Below, in pieces: positions 53,622-62,149 of a stretch of DNA of 64,000 nt. The translations under genes and the position numbers were made by a program. The notes under the pieces were generated by a model that was given only the letters and a program-made list of their open reading frames with translations, was not told the origin of the DNA and did not search any database. This DNA comes from DAIQRJ01 sp963708795 (GTDB lineage: Bacteria; Actinomycetota; Actinomycetes; Propionibacteriales; DAIQRJ01): assembly GCA_963708795.1 (NCBI GenBank), contig CAVPUH010000009.1, positions 372,001 to 436,000 on the forward strand, in the 5' to 3' direction. Every line of letters begins with the position of its first letter. Position 1 is the stretch's first letter.

Positions 53622-54859
53622 CAGGCGTACACCTCCTTGGCGGCCGCGACCCCGGCGCCGGGCGTGGGGTGAGGCCGCCGCTCGCGGAGCACCTGCTCCA
53701 GCGCGGCCAGGGTCGTGAGCACGGCGTCGGTGCGGGCGTTGTGGCCCATCGTGCCGATCCGCCAGACGCGCCCGCGCAGCGGGCCGAACGACGTGCCGAT
53801 CTCGATGCCGAAGTCGTGCGAGCAGGGCGCGCGCGCACGCGCTCGCCGTCGACGCCGTCGGGGATCTCGACGGCGACGACGTTGTGCATCTTGTGGTCCT
53901 GGTCGCCGAAGACGTCGAGCCCGAGCGCCTGCGACCCCGGCCAGCATCGCCGCGCCGTGCACGCCGGTGGCGCTCGACGGCGCGCGTCGATGCCCTCCTC
54001 GACGAGCAGGCGGGCGCACTCGCGCGCGGCGTAGAGCATCGACGTCGCCTCGGTGTGGTGGTTGAGCCGGCGCGGTCCCCAGTAGTCGAGGATCATGCGC
54101 GAGGTCGAAGTAGTTCGAGCCGATGATCGTCGCGCCGAGGTCCTCGTCGCCGTCCTCACGGATGCCCGGCCTCGACGTGGCGCCGCGCGGCGATCGACCT
54201 CGACCGCGCGCGGGGAGAGGCGTGATCGGCGCGCTGCCCGACGGACCGCCGAGGCACTTCTGCAGCCCGGCCGTCGCGGCGTCGAGGCCCCAGCGCGTCC
54301 ATCTCGAAGGCGTTGCCGCCGAGCGACGCGGTGACGTCGGCAGTAGAGCAGGGCGCCGTGCTGCGCGGCACAGACGCGCCGAGCTCGTCGAGCGGCTGGC
54401 ACATCGTCGTCGAGGTGTCGCCGTGCACGATCGCGACGCAGCTGCGGCCGCACCGCGGCGAGCGCCGCCTCGATCTGCTCGGGCGCGAACACCGTTCCCC
54501 ACGCGCGTCTCGATCGTGTGCACCTCGGCGCCGCACGCGCTCGGCGATCTCGCGCGAGCAGGTGGCCGAACCGGCCGAAGACCGGCACGAGCACGCGGTC
54601 GCCCGGGCTCGATGAGCGAGACCAGGGCCGCCTCGATGCCGGCACGCGACGGTGCCGTCGACGAGCAGGGTCGCCTCGTTGCGCGGTCCGGAAGACCTCG
54701 CGGTAGAGCGCCATCGTCTCGTTCATGTAGCCGGTCATCGCCGGGTCGTACTGGCCGACGAGCGGCGCCGACATCGCCCGGAGCACGCGCGGGTCGGCGT
54801 TGATCGGGCCCGGGCCCATGAGCAGCCGCGGCGGGGGGTTGAGCTGGGGCGATGCTCAT
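53621..54859 (-). CDS. pucG: (S)-ureidoglycine--glyoxylate aminotransferase, with multiple +1 frameshifts
   Basis: Class V PLP aminotransferase of the alanine-glyoxylate type. Segments: LMGPGPINADPRVLRAMSAP, LVGQYDPAMTGYMNETMALY, GIEAALVSLIEPG, VHGDTSTTMCQPLDELGA, GGNAFEMDALG, and the PLP lysine region LDAATAGLQKCLGGPSG, with FGPLRGRVWRIGTMGHNART near the end. PucG-type enzymes transfer the amino group of ureidoglycine to glyoxylate. All frame changes I can follow are +1. Corrected length is about 405-410 residues. Placed between the DUF1275 gene and allC in the ureide operon. Confidence 0.82.
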   Translation of the reverse strand: MSIAPAQPPAAAAHGPGPDQRRPARAPGDVGAARRPVRPGDDRLHERDDGALPRGLPDRATRRPCSSTAPSRAGIEAALVSLIEPGRPRARAGLRPVRPPARARSPSACGAEVHTIETRVGNGVRARADRGGARRGAAAAASRSCTATPRRRCASRSTSSARLCRAARRPALLPTSPRRSAATPSRWTRWGLDAATAGLQKCLGGPSGSAPITPLPARGRGRSPRGATSRPGIREDGDEDLGATIIGSNYFDLAHDPRLLGTAPAQPPHRGDVDALRRARVRPPARRGGHRRAPSSATGVHGAAMLAGVAGARARRLRRPGPQDAQRRRRRDPRRRRRRARARAPCSHDFGIEIGTSFGPLRGRVWRIGTMGHNARTDAVLTTLAALEQVLRERRPHPTPGAGVAAAKEVYA

Positions 54860-55580
54860 GCGGCTGCCGCCTCGGTCTCCGACGAGCGACGCCGGCGGCC
54901 CGGCGGTCCCGTTCGCCGAGGAAGGCGACCAGGGCGCTGACGACCACGGAGAGCGCGACACCGGCGGCGGGGTGCCAGTGCAGCAGCAGCGCGCCGACCG
55001 CGGCACCGGCCATGATCAGCGCGATGGCGGAGCCGCGCCGCGGGAGCTGGGCGCCGCGCCTGGTCCCGAACCAGGACTCCGCGGCGAGCGCGGTGATCGT
55101 CGAGGTGACCACGACCGTGGTGACCTCGCGCACGGCGACGTGGCGCGCGGTCGCGGCCTGGATCCCCATCGCGAGACCGAGGAGACCCGGTGACGGCGAG
55201 CGCCAGCGGGCTGCGGCGGGTGCGGGTCGAACGCGCAGGCAGACGGCGATCGACCGCCAGCACTGCGGCGACGAGCGCGAACAGGCGGGGTGCGCGTCGG
55301 CGACCAGCCGGCGGCCGCGGTCGCGCAGCGGAGGCCCGCGAGCGCGGCTCCGGCCATGAAGGCGCCGAGCGCGACGACCGGTCCCGCGATGGGCAGGCCG
55401 TCGCGCACCGGTGAGGGCCATGCCGAGGATGACGACGTTGCCGGTCATGTTCCCGGTGAACACCCGGTCCAGACCCAGGTAGCCGACCGCGTCGATGATG
55501 CCGGTCGAGAAGGTCAGGGCCAGCATCAGCGGTACGTGGGTGGTGGTGCTGACCACATGCCGTGGGGGTACCGCTGCCAT
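54856..55580 (-). CDS. DUF1275 (YoaK-like) membrane protein, with +1 frameshifts
   Basis: About 240 residues, six membrane spans. Starts VPLMLALTFSTGIIDAVGYL followed by GLDRVFTGNMTGNVVILGMAL, the hallmark of DUF1275/YoaK. Later segments QAATARHVAVREVTTVVVTS and LHWHPAAGVALSVVVSAL are in other frames, so a few extra bases are inferred. ATG 55580 follows GGGAG; its end overlaps the pucG start. Function unknown. First gene of the minus-strand ureide operon 55580 to 50247. Confidence 0.8.
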
Positions 55581-55629
55581 CTGCGCTCCCGACGCCCGCC
55601 CTTGTCCGACCGGCCGGAGTCTCTCATAC

Positions 55630-55642
55630 TTGGTCCGACCAA
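55630..55642. promoter_or_regulatory. FadR/GntR-type operator in the divergent region
   Basis: TTGGTCCGACCAA, a perfect palindrome with the TGGT-N3-ACCA pattern bound by FCD/FadR-type GntR regulators (compare PdhR and FadR sites). It lies between the DUF1275-ureide operon and the FadR-type regulator gene, so that regulator probably controls both directions. Confidence 0.65.
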
Positions 55643-55731
55643 CACACCTGGTCCTAGGCACGGCCCAGCCGCCCGATCACCCCGATCGCCTGGCCGCCAT
55701 GACCGACCCGATGCACCGCGGAGGAGCCAGC

Positions 55732-56436
55732 ATGCCCGATCCCGTCGGCCCGGCCGTGCTGTCGCGGCGGCCGCGGTCGGTGAGTGGTGATGTCGGTGCC
55801 TACCTCGAGCGGTTCATCGCCACCACGCTGAAGCCCGGTGGCCGGCTGCCGCCCGAGCGGGAACTGGCGGCCACGCTCGGGGTGTCGCGCACGACCGTGC
55901 GGGAGGCGATGCGCGACCTCGAGATCCGGCGCGTGGTCGACCGTCGCCCGGGCCGCGGCACGATCGTCGCCGCACCGACTCCCCACGCGACCGAGCTCGC
56001 CGGGCTCTCCGACGACGCCGTGGAGCTCGCCCAGGTGGCCGAGCTCCGCCGACTGCTCGAACCGCAACTCGCGGGCCTCGCGGCCGCGCGAGCGACCGAC
56101 GCCGACCTCGTCCGGCTCGACCAGATCCTGGCCGACTCGCACGCGGGCCTGACCCCGGAGGAGTCGCTCGGGTTGGACATCGCGTTCCACGTGCAGATCG
56201 CCACCAGCAGCGGCAATCCGCTCCTCGTCACGCTGTGCACCTTGGCCAGCGGGTGGGCGACCGACGTCCGGCGGCGCTCGCACGCCACCCGGCGCGGCCG
56301 GCGGATGTCGGTCGTCGGGCATCGGGCCATCTACGACGCGGTGCTCGCCGGTGACCCGGCCGGCGCCGAGGGCGCGATGACCGACCACCTCGACGCGGTC
56401 GCCGCGCTCATCGTTTCGAGCCGGGATCGCGGGTGA
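55732..56436 (+). CDS. FadR-type GntR regulator
   Basis: 234 residues. Winged helix with LPPERELAATLGVSRTTVRE and AMRDLEIRRVVDRRPGRGTI; FCD domain with RRLLEPQLAGLAAARATDAD, DIAFHVQIATSSGNPLLVTL and a final HRAIYDAVLAGDPAGAEGAM. ATG 55732 follows GCGGAGGAG; earlier ATGs lack a site. Co-translated with the FmdA gene (GTGA). Confidence 0.88.
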   Translation: MPDPVGPAVLSRRPRSVSGDVGAYLERFIATTLKPGGRLPPERELAATLGVSRTTVREAMRDLEIRRVVDRRPGRGTIVAAPTPHATELAGLSDDAVELAQVAELRRLLEPQLAGLAAARATDADLVRLDQILADSHAGLTPEESLGLDIAFHVQIATSSGNPLLVTLCTLASGWATDVRRRSHATRRGRRMSVVGHRAIYDAVLAGDPAGAEGAMTDHLDAVAALIVSSRDRG

Positions 56437-57536
56437 CCGCGATCGGAGGTCAGGCCGGCGTGGAGATCCTCCAGCCCGGCACCGGGCGCGTCCCGGGCGA
56501 GCACTACCTGCCGGCCGACCCCGACGCGGTCTTCTGGGGCCGGCTTCCCTGCGCGGCCGACCGGCCCGCCCTGACCATCACCTCTGGCGAATCCGTGACG
56601 ATCGACACCGTCAGCCACGAGGGCATCCTCGAGGACCAGGGCCGGGATCCGCTGGCCTTCTTCGCCGCGCACGGGGTGCCGCCCGAGCAGGTACTCACCG
56701 ACGCGGCAGCGCTGGCCGCCTCAGCGCATCCACGCGTGCCCGATCACGACGGCCCGCACGTCGTCACCGGTCCCATCGCCATCGCCGGTGCCCGGCCTGG
56801 CGACCTGCTGCGGATGACGGTGCTCGACACCACCCGCCGGGTGCCCTACGGCGTGATCTCGAACCGGCACGGTCGCGGTGCCCTGCCGGGTGAGTATCCG
56901 CGCGGCACGGGCACGGTCAGTGTCTTCGCCCACGCGTTCGACTCGGCCACCGGCGTGCCGACCGGTTCGATACCGCTGGCCACGGGCAGCGAGCGGTCGG
57001 TGACGTTCCCGCTGCGCCCGTTCCTCGGGATCATGGGCGTCGCGGTGGCGGGTTCGGAGCGGCCGCACTCGGTCCCGCCCGGCCCGTTCGGCGGCAACAT
57101 CGACATCAACCTCCTGACGACGGGCTCGGCGCTCTACCTGCCGGTCCAGGTACCCGGCGCGCTCGCCTACGTCGGCGACCCGCACTTCGCGCAGGGCGAC
57201 GGCGAGGTCGCGCTGACCGCGATGGAGGCGTCGCTACGGGCCACGATCCGTTTCGACGTCGTGCCGGCTGCCGAGGCGGTCGCGGCCTTCGGGGAGCTGG
57301 CCGGTCCGCTCGGGGAGACGGCCGAGTACCTCGTGCCGACCGGCCTCGACCCCGACCTCGACGTCGCCGTGCAGAACTGTGTCCGGGCTGCCGTCGGGCT
57401 TCTCCAGGCCAGGTTCGGGATGGACCCCGAGCACGCGTACGCCTACCTCAGTGCCGCGACCGACTTCGACATCTCCCAGGTGGTCGATCTGGTGAAGGGC
57501 GTGCATGCCCGCATCAGGATCGCGGACTTCGGATGA
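56433..57536 (+). CDS. acetamidase/formamidase family protein
   Basis: 367 residues of the FmdA/AmdA family, which releases ammonia from formamide or short amides. Core: GDLLRMTVLDTTRRVPYGVI, HFAQGDGEVALTAMEASLRA, SERPHSVPPGPFGGNIDINL. GTG 56433 overlaps the regulator stop; its end overlaps the amidase (ATGA). With the AtzH-amidase gene it forms an amide-hydrolysing arm of the nitrogen island. Confidence 0.88.
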   Translation: MTAIGGQAGVEILQPGTGRVPGEHYLPADPDAVFWGRLPCAADRPALTITSGESVTIDTVSHEGILEDQGRDPLAFFAAHGVPPEQVLTDAAALAASAHPRVPDHDGPHVVTGPIAIAGARPGDLLRMTVLDTTRRVPYGVISNRHGRGALPGEYPRGTGTVSVFAHAFDSATGVPTGSIPLATGSERSVTFPLRPFLGIMGVAVAGSERPHSVPPGPFGGNIDINLLTTGSALYLPVQVPGALAYVGDPHFAQGDGEVALTAMEASLRATIRFDVVPAAEAVAAFGELAGPLGETAEYLVPTGLDPDLDVAVQNCVRAAVGLLQARFGMDPEHAYAYLSAATDFDISQVVDLVKGVHARIRIADFG

Positions 57537-59077
57537 GCGGGGACCCCACCGTTCCCGCATCCTGGCCGGCCGGGTTGGCCGACGCCTTCGGCCGGTACGA
57601 GCGTGCCTTGATGGCCGACGATCTCCAGGCCCTGGCCGAGCTCTTCGCCGAGGGCGACGACACGCTGCGGGGTGACGTCGGCGGCCTCCTGGTGGGGGCG
57701 TCCGAGATCACGGCCTTCCGCTCGGTCCGCGGTGGTGCACCTCCCCGCGCGATCGCGGCCACCCATGTCCAGGTGATCGACACGACCCACGCGCTCGTGG
57801 TCGCGGTCACGGCACCACGACGGGGTGGGCGCGGGTTGCAGACGCAGCTGTGGCGGCGGGACGGCGACGACCGCTGGCGGATCACGGCCGCGCAGGTGGG
57901 CGCGCCGCCGTCGACGTTCGATCCGACCGTCTGGCGGGTCGTGGGTGATCCGCTGATCGCGGGGTCGACGGCCGCCGGGCCACTGACCGGCGAGTCGGTG
58001 GCGGTGAAGGACCTGTTCGCCGTGGCCGGGCACCGGGTCGGCGCCGGCGTCCCGGCCTACCTCGCCGAGTCGACGGCTGCCCCGACGCACGCGAGCGCCG
58101 TCGAGCGACTCCTGACGGCCGGTGCCGCGCTGAGGGGAATCGCACGCACCGACCAGTTCGCCTACAGCCTGGCCGGGACCAACGAGCACTACGGGACGCC
58201 GGTGAACGCCGTCGTCGCGGGCGCGATCCCCGGGGGCTCGTCCAGCGGGAGCGCCACAGCGGTCGCGCTGGGCGTGGCGAGCATCGGGCTCGCGACCGAC
58301 ACGGCAGGGTCCGTCCGGGTCCCCGCGTCCTACCAGGGCCTCTGGGGCCTCCGCACCACCCACGGCGCCGTCGACCGGACCGGGTTGCTCGCTCTGGCGC
58401 CGTCGTTCGACACGGTCGGGCTGCTGACGCAGGACGCGGCTCTGCTGGCGGCGGCGACCTCGGTCCTGCTCGATCCGGGCCGCCCGGCGCACCGGCCGGC
58501 CGCCGGGTTCGTCGTGGCGCCCGACCTCCTGACCGGACTGGACGCTCCGATCGCGGGGGCGGTCACCGCAGCGGTTCGGCCGTTGGCGACGACTGGCGTC
58601 GAGCTGGCCGGCGTCCTCGACCTCGACGCTGCCGTGGAGGCGTTCCGCGTCCACCAGGCGTTCGAGGCCTGGCAGGTGCACGGCGGGTGGATCACCGGGC
58701 ATCCGGGCGCGGTCGTCGGCGCCGCCGCGGCCCGGTTCGCCACGGCGGCTGCGGTCCGGCCCGACGAGGACGCCGCCGCACGGGGTGTGCTCGCCGGCGC
58801 CCGGACCGCGCTCGACGAGGCACTCGGCGACCGGGTGCTGCTGCTTCCCTCCGCGGCCTCCACCGCACCACGGGTCTGGGACTCCGTGAGCCAGGTCGAG
58901 CGGGCGCGTGCGGCCACCATGCGGCTCACCTGCCTGGCCGGGATCACCGGCCGACCGGCGGTGTCCGCGCCGGCGCTGCTGGTCGGCGAGGCACCGCTCG
59001 GGCTCTGCCTGCTCGGCCCACGCGACTCCGACGCCGCCCTGATCGAGCTCGCCGGCGCCACGTTCGCCGGCCGGTGA
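57533..59077 (+). CDS. AtzH-like domain fused to an amidase-signature enzyme
   Basis: 514 residues. The first about 125 residues (LADAFGRYERALMADDLQAL, AATHVQVIDTTHALVVAV, LQTQLWRRDGDDRWRITAAQ) match the SnoaL-like AtzH/DUF3225 domain. The rest is an amidase-signature domain with catalytic Lys in GESVAVKDLFAVAGHRVGAG and the Ser-cisSer in PGGSSSGSATAVALG, GLATDTAGSVRVPASYQGLW. In the cyanuric acid pathway AtzE and AtzH are separate proteins acting on carboxybiuret-type compounds; here they are one polypeptide. Substrate is likely a urea or biuret derivative. Ends the operon 55732-59077. Confidence 0.85.
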   Translation: MSGDPTVPASWPAGLADAFGRYERALMADDLQALAELFAEGDDTLRGDVGGLLVGASEITAFRSVRGGAPPRAIAATHVQVIDTTHALVVAVTAPRRGGRGLQTQLWRRDGDDRWRITAAQVGAPPSTFDPTVWRVVGDPLIAGSTAAGPLTGESVAVKDLFAVAGHRVGAGVPAYLAESTAAPTHASAVERLLTAGAALRGIARTDQFAYSLAGTNEHYGTPVNAVVAGAIPGGSSSGSATAVALGVASIGLATDTAGSVRVPASYQGLWGLRTTHGAVDRTGLLALAPSFDTVGLLTQDAALLAAATSVLLDPGRPAHRPAAGFVVAPDLLTGLDAPIAGAVTAAVRPLATTGVELAGVLDLDAAVEAFRVHQAFEAWQVHGGWITGHPGAVVGAAAARFATAAAVRPDEDAAARGVLAGARTALDEALGDRVLLLPSAASTAPRVWDSVSQVERARAATMRLTCLAGITGRPAVSAPALLVGEAPLGLCLLGPRDSDAALIELAGATFAGR

Positions 59078-59172
59078 GCCGACCCGTGCCGACGGCCGGG
59101 CAGAACTCCGGTGCGAGCCCGCTGGCTACGCTCGGAACCCCGCCTCGACACGACTTCGGCCCGGGCCGCGGT

Positions 59173-59625
59173 TCAGGCCTGCCCTTTGACCAGGTGGAGC
59201 AGCCAGTCCTGGCCCGTCGCGATCAGGGCGTACCGCCGCGCCGCCGCCTGCCCGTGCAGGGTGAACACGAACCGGCGGTCGTCCCGGTCGTGGAGCTCCC
59301 ACCAGCCGATGTCGGCGATCGACTTGTCCGCGTCGGTGTAGGTCAGGTGGTCGAGGTCGTGGTCGGGCACGGCCACCGCGAGGCGGTTGGCTCGGGGGTC
59401 GTCCGGCAGGCCCTTCGGCAGTGCCCAGGAGCGCAGCACGCCGTCCTCCTCGAGCCGCAGGTCGAAGTGCGGGCGGGGCTTGCGGTGGTCGTGGAGCACG
59501 AACGACGGCCGGTCGTCAGCGTCGAGCTCGTCGGGAGCACCCACCGGCGTCCTCCGTCCCAGCCCGCGACCGGCCTCCGCACCGGCCCGGCGATCGTGGT
59601 CTCGTTGCCCGTCGTGCGTGACCAT
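59173..59625 (-). CDS. stand-alone LigD-type 3'-phosphoesterase domain protein
   Basis: 150 residues. RPSFVLHDHRKPRPHFDLRL and EEDGVLRSWALPKGLPDDPR match the N-terminal 3'-phosphoesterase domain of DNA ligase D, here without polymerase or ligase domains. Such domains trim 3'-phosphates and ribonucleotides from DNA ends. The usual QKHxASxLHYD motif reads HDHRKPRPHFD, retaining the key histidines and Asp. ATG 59625 is the start used; the region before ADDRPSF looks non-conserved. Convergent with the amidase gene. Confidence 0.75.
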   Translation of the reverse strand: MVTHDGQRDHDRRAGAEAGRGLGRRTPVGAPDELDADDRPSFVLHDHRKPRPHFDLRLEEDGVLRSWALPKGLPDDPRANRLAVAVPDHDLDHLTYTDADKSIADIGWWELHDRDDRRFVFTLHGQAAARRYALIATGQDWLLHLVKGQA

Positions 59626-59648
59626 ACCGACGAGAGCACGAGGGCCCG

Positions 59649-60411
59649 GTGACGACGTTCGTCCTCCTGATCGTCGCCGGCGTGGGTGCCGGGCTCATCG
59701 GCAGCATCGCCGGCCTGGCCTCGTTGATCAGCTACCCGGCCCTCCTCGCGGCCGGCCTCCCGCCGGTCACCGCCAACGTCACCAACACGGTCGCCGTGGT
59801 GTTCAGCAGCGTCGGTGCGGTCAGCGCGTCCCGCCCGGAACTGACCGGCCAGCGCCCACGCCTACGCCGGCTCGTCCCCGCGGCCGCGCTCGGCGGGGCG
59901 ATCGGCGCGTTCCTTCTCGTGCACACGCCGGGCGACACCTTCGAGAAGCTGGTGCCGATCCTCATCGCGGTCGCGTCGGTGGCCGTCATGATCCAACGGC
60001 GGCCGGCCGGCCTGGCGTCCCACCACGAAGGCCCCGTCACCCCGGCCCGGGACGGCTGGTGGCTGGTGCCCACCGCCGGGCTGATCGGGATCTACGGCGG
60101 CTACTTCGGTGCTGCCGCCGGCGTCATGCTGCTGGCGGCCATTCTGTTGGCCACCGGCGAGCCCCTCCCCCGCGGGAACGCCGTCAAGAACGTGCTGCTC
60201 GGCGCGGCCAACATCATCGCGGCGATCGGTTTCGCGATCTTCGGCCACGTCGCCTGGCTCTCGGCGCTCCCGCTCGCGATCGGCTTCTTCATCGGCGGCC
60301 GGATCGGCCCGAGCGTCGTGCGACGCGCACCCGCAGGGACCGCTGCGGCTGGTCATCGGCACGGCGGGCCTCGGCCTGGCCGTCTACCTCGGCCTCGGCG
60401 CCTACCGGTGA
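59649..60411 (+). CDS. TauE/SafE (TSUP) family transporter, one frameshift
   Basis: About 253 residues, seven to eight membrane spans. N-terminal GLIGSIAGLASLISYPALLA, NVTNTVAVVFSSVGAVSASR and the second repeat GLIGIYGGYFGAAAGVMLLA are TSUP signatures; the family moves sulfite, sulfoacetate or related anions. The natural C-terminus GPLRLVIGTAGLGLAVYLGL is in the next frame, so one extra base lies near 60340. GTG 59649. Cargo unknown. Confidence 0.85.
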
Positions 60412-60462
60412 GAGCTCCTGCCCGCGCCCTCGGCGGTTGGGTGGGCCGGTGACACTGTGCGC

Positions 60463-61407
60463 ATGCCAGCTTCCGTTCTCGTCACAGGTGCCTCCGGGTT
60501 CGTCGGTTCCCACCTGACCGCCGCACTGGTCGAGCACGGACACGACGTGCTTGCCATGACCCGCCATCCCGACGACTACGACGGGCCCGGACACCCCGTC
60601 TACGGGGACGTCGGCGACGCCGGGAGCCTGGCCGCAGCTCTCGACGGGGTTTCGGCGGCCTACTACCTCGTGCACTCGCTCGAGTCCGCCGACTTCGAGG
60701 ACCGCGACGCCGATGCGGCCCGCGCGTTCGGGCACGCCGCCGCCGACGCGGGTCTCGAGCGCATCGTCTACCTGGGGGGCCTGGGCGTCGACGACGGGCA
60801 CCTGTCGGCCCACCTGCGATCGCGGCGGGAGGTCGAGCATCTCCTGGCCGACGGCGGGGTCCCGGTCACCGTGTTGCGCGCCGCCGTCGTGATCGGGCAC
60901 GGCGGCATCTCCTGGGAGATCACCCGCCAACTCGTCGACCACCTGCCCGCCATGCTGACGCCCAAGTGGGTCAACACGAAGACGCAGCCGATCGCGTTGC
61001 CCGACGTGGTGCGCTACCTCGAGGGGGTCCTGGAATCCCCGGACGCACGCGGCCGCATCTTCGAGATCGGTGGACCGGACGTGCTCCGCTACATCGACAT
61101 GCTCCAGCGCGCCGCGGCCGTCTCGGGCAAACACCTGCCGAACGTCGGCGTCCCGCTCCTGACGCCCGGCCTGTCGTCCATGTGGCTCGCGCTGGTCACC
61201 GACGTGGACATCTCGACCGCGCGCAACCTCGTGGACTCGATGACGAACGAGGTCGTCGTGACCGACCACTCGATCGAGTCGGTTGTCCCCGGTCCGTGCC
61301 TCGGTTACGACGACGCCGTCCGCTTGGCGCTCGCCGACCGGGCGGCCGCGACCGGCACGGACGATGCCGCGCGCGACGGGTCGTCGGACGGTTCCGCGAA
61401 GGCATGA
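60463..61407 (+). CDS. NAD(P)-binding epimerase-like (atypical SDR) protein
   Basis: 314 residues. Rossmann fingerprint VLVTGASGFVGSHLTAAL, followed by YYLVHSLESADFEDRDADAA and YLGGLGVDDGHLSAHLRSR. This is the atypical SDR group often annotated NAD(P)H-binding, related to NmrA-like and complex I assembly proteins; no Tyr-x3-Lys catalytic pair is apparent at the usual place. ATG 60463 chosen; GTG 60457 would add two residues. Overlaps the CPBP gene. Confidence 0.82.
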   Translation: MPASVLVTGASGFVGSHLTAALVEHGHDVLAMTRHPDDYDGPGHPVYGDVGDAGSLAAALDGVSAAYYLVHSLESADFEDRDADAARAFGHAAADAGLERIVYLGGLGVDDGHLSAHLRSRREVEHLLADGGVPVTVLRAAVVIGHGGISWEITRQLVDHLPAMLTPKWVNTKTQPIALPDVVRYLEGVLESPDARGRIFEIGGPDVLRYIDMLQRAAAVSGKHLPNVGVPLLTPGLSSMWLALVTDVDISTARNLVDSMTNEVVVTDHSIESVVPGPCLGYDDAVRLALADRAAATGTDDAARDGSSDGSAKA

Positions 61408-62114
61408 CGTCCTGGCAGCGTCGTCTCGACCGCGTCGTCGGGCCGGCCCTTCTCGACAAGGTCCCCCGCGACCACCAGCAGCCGGACGAGCAGTTCCGCC
61501 GGCGGCGCGTCGTCATCGGCATCGGTCTGGTGGTCGGCGCCGTCCTCCTCGGCGTCTCGTTGTCGGTTCGGCCCGGCGACGCGACCTTCTACCCGCTGAC
61601 GCTCGCGCTGGCCCTCACCTGGACGGTGGGCGGCATCGCCTCCGGGCCCCTGCACCTGGGCTACATCCCCTTCCGCGGGGCGATGCGACGACCGATCATC
61701 ACCGGGGTGACGCTCGGTCTGGCCGCTGCCGCCGTGTTCCTCGCCGGCGCGTTGGTGGTCCGGCAGATCCCGCCGTTGTACGACTACGTCAACAACGTCC
61801 TCGAACACGCGCGGGGCGGGGCGCTCTGGCTGGTCGCCGTCATCACCGCACTCAACGGGGTCGCCGAGGAGATCTTCTTCCGAGGCGGCCTGTTCGCCGC
61901 GATCGGCCGGCGGCACCCGGTGGTCATCACGACCCTGGTCTACGCGGCCGCCACGCTTGCCACCGGGAACCCGATGCTGGTCTTCGCCGCCGTGACCCTC
62001 GGGTTCGTCCTCGCGCTCCAGCGGCGTGCGTCCGGCGGCATCCTCGGCCCGATCCTCACGCACGTCACGTGGTCGATGGTGATGCTGTTCGCGCTGCCGC
62101 CGCTGTTCACCTGA
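61404..62114 (+). CDS. CPBP-family intramembrane metalloprotease
   Basis: 236 residues, about six membrane spans. Motif 1 NGVAEEIFFRGGLFAAI (EExxxR glutamates), motif 2 THVTWS (His) near the C-terminus, both typical of the CAAX/Rce1-like CPBP proteases. Substrate unknown; such genes are often in bacteriocin self-immunity or membrane-protein turnover. ATG 61404 overlaps the SDR stop, so the two are co-translated. Confidence 0.88.
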   Translation: MTSWQRRLDRVVGPALLDKVPRDHQQPDEQFRRRRVVIGIGLVVGAVLLGVSLSVRPGDATFYPLTLALALTWTVGGIASGPLHLGYIPFRGAMRRPIITGVTLGLAAAAVFLAGALVVRQIPPLYDYVNNVLEHARGGALWLVAVITALNGVAEEIFFRGGLFAAIGRRHPVVITTLVYAAATLATGNPMLVFAAVTLGFVLALQRRASGGILGPILTHVTWSMVMLFALPPLFT

Positions 62115-62149
62115 GGCCGTTCAGTTCGAGCCGGCCCACCTGCGACCGG

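Noticed and set aside
61404..62114. CPBP protease as bacteriocin immunity
   Set aside because: No bacteriocin precursor, ABC exporter or modification gene is nearby.
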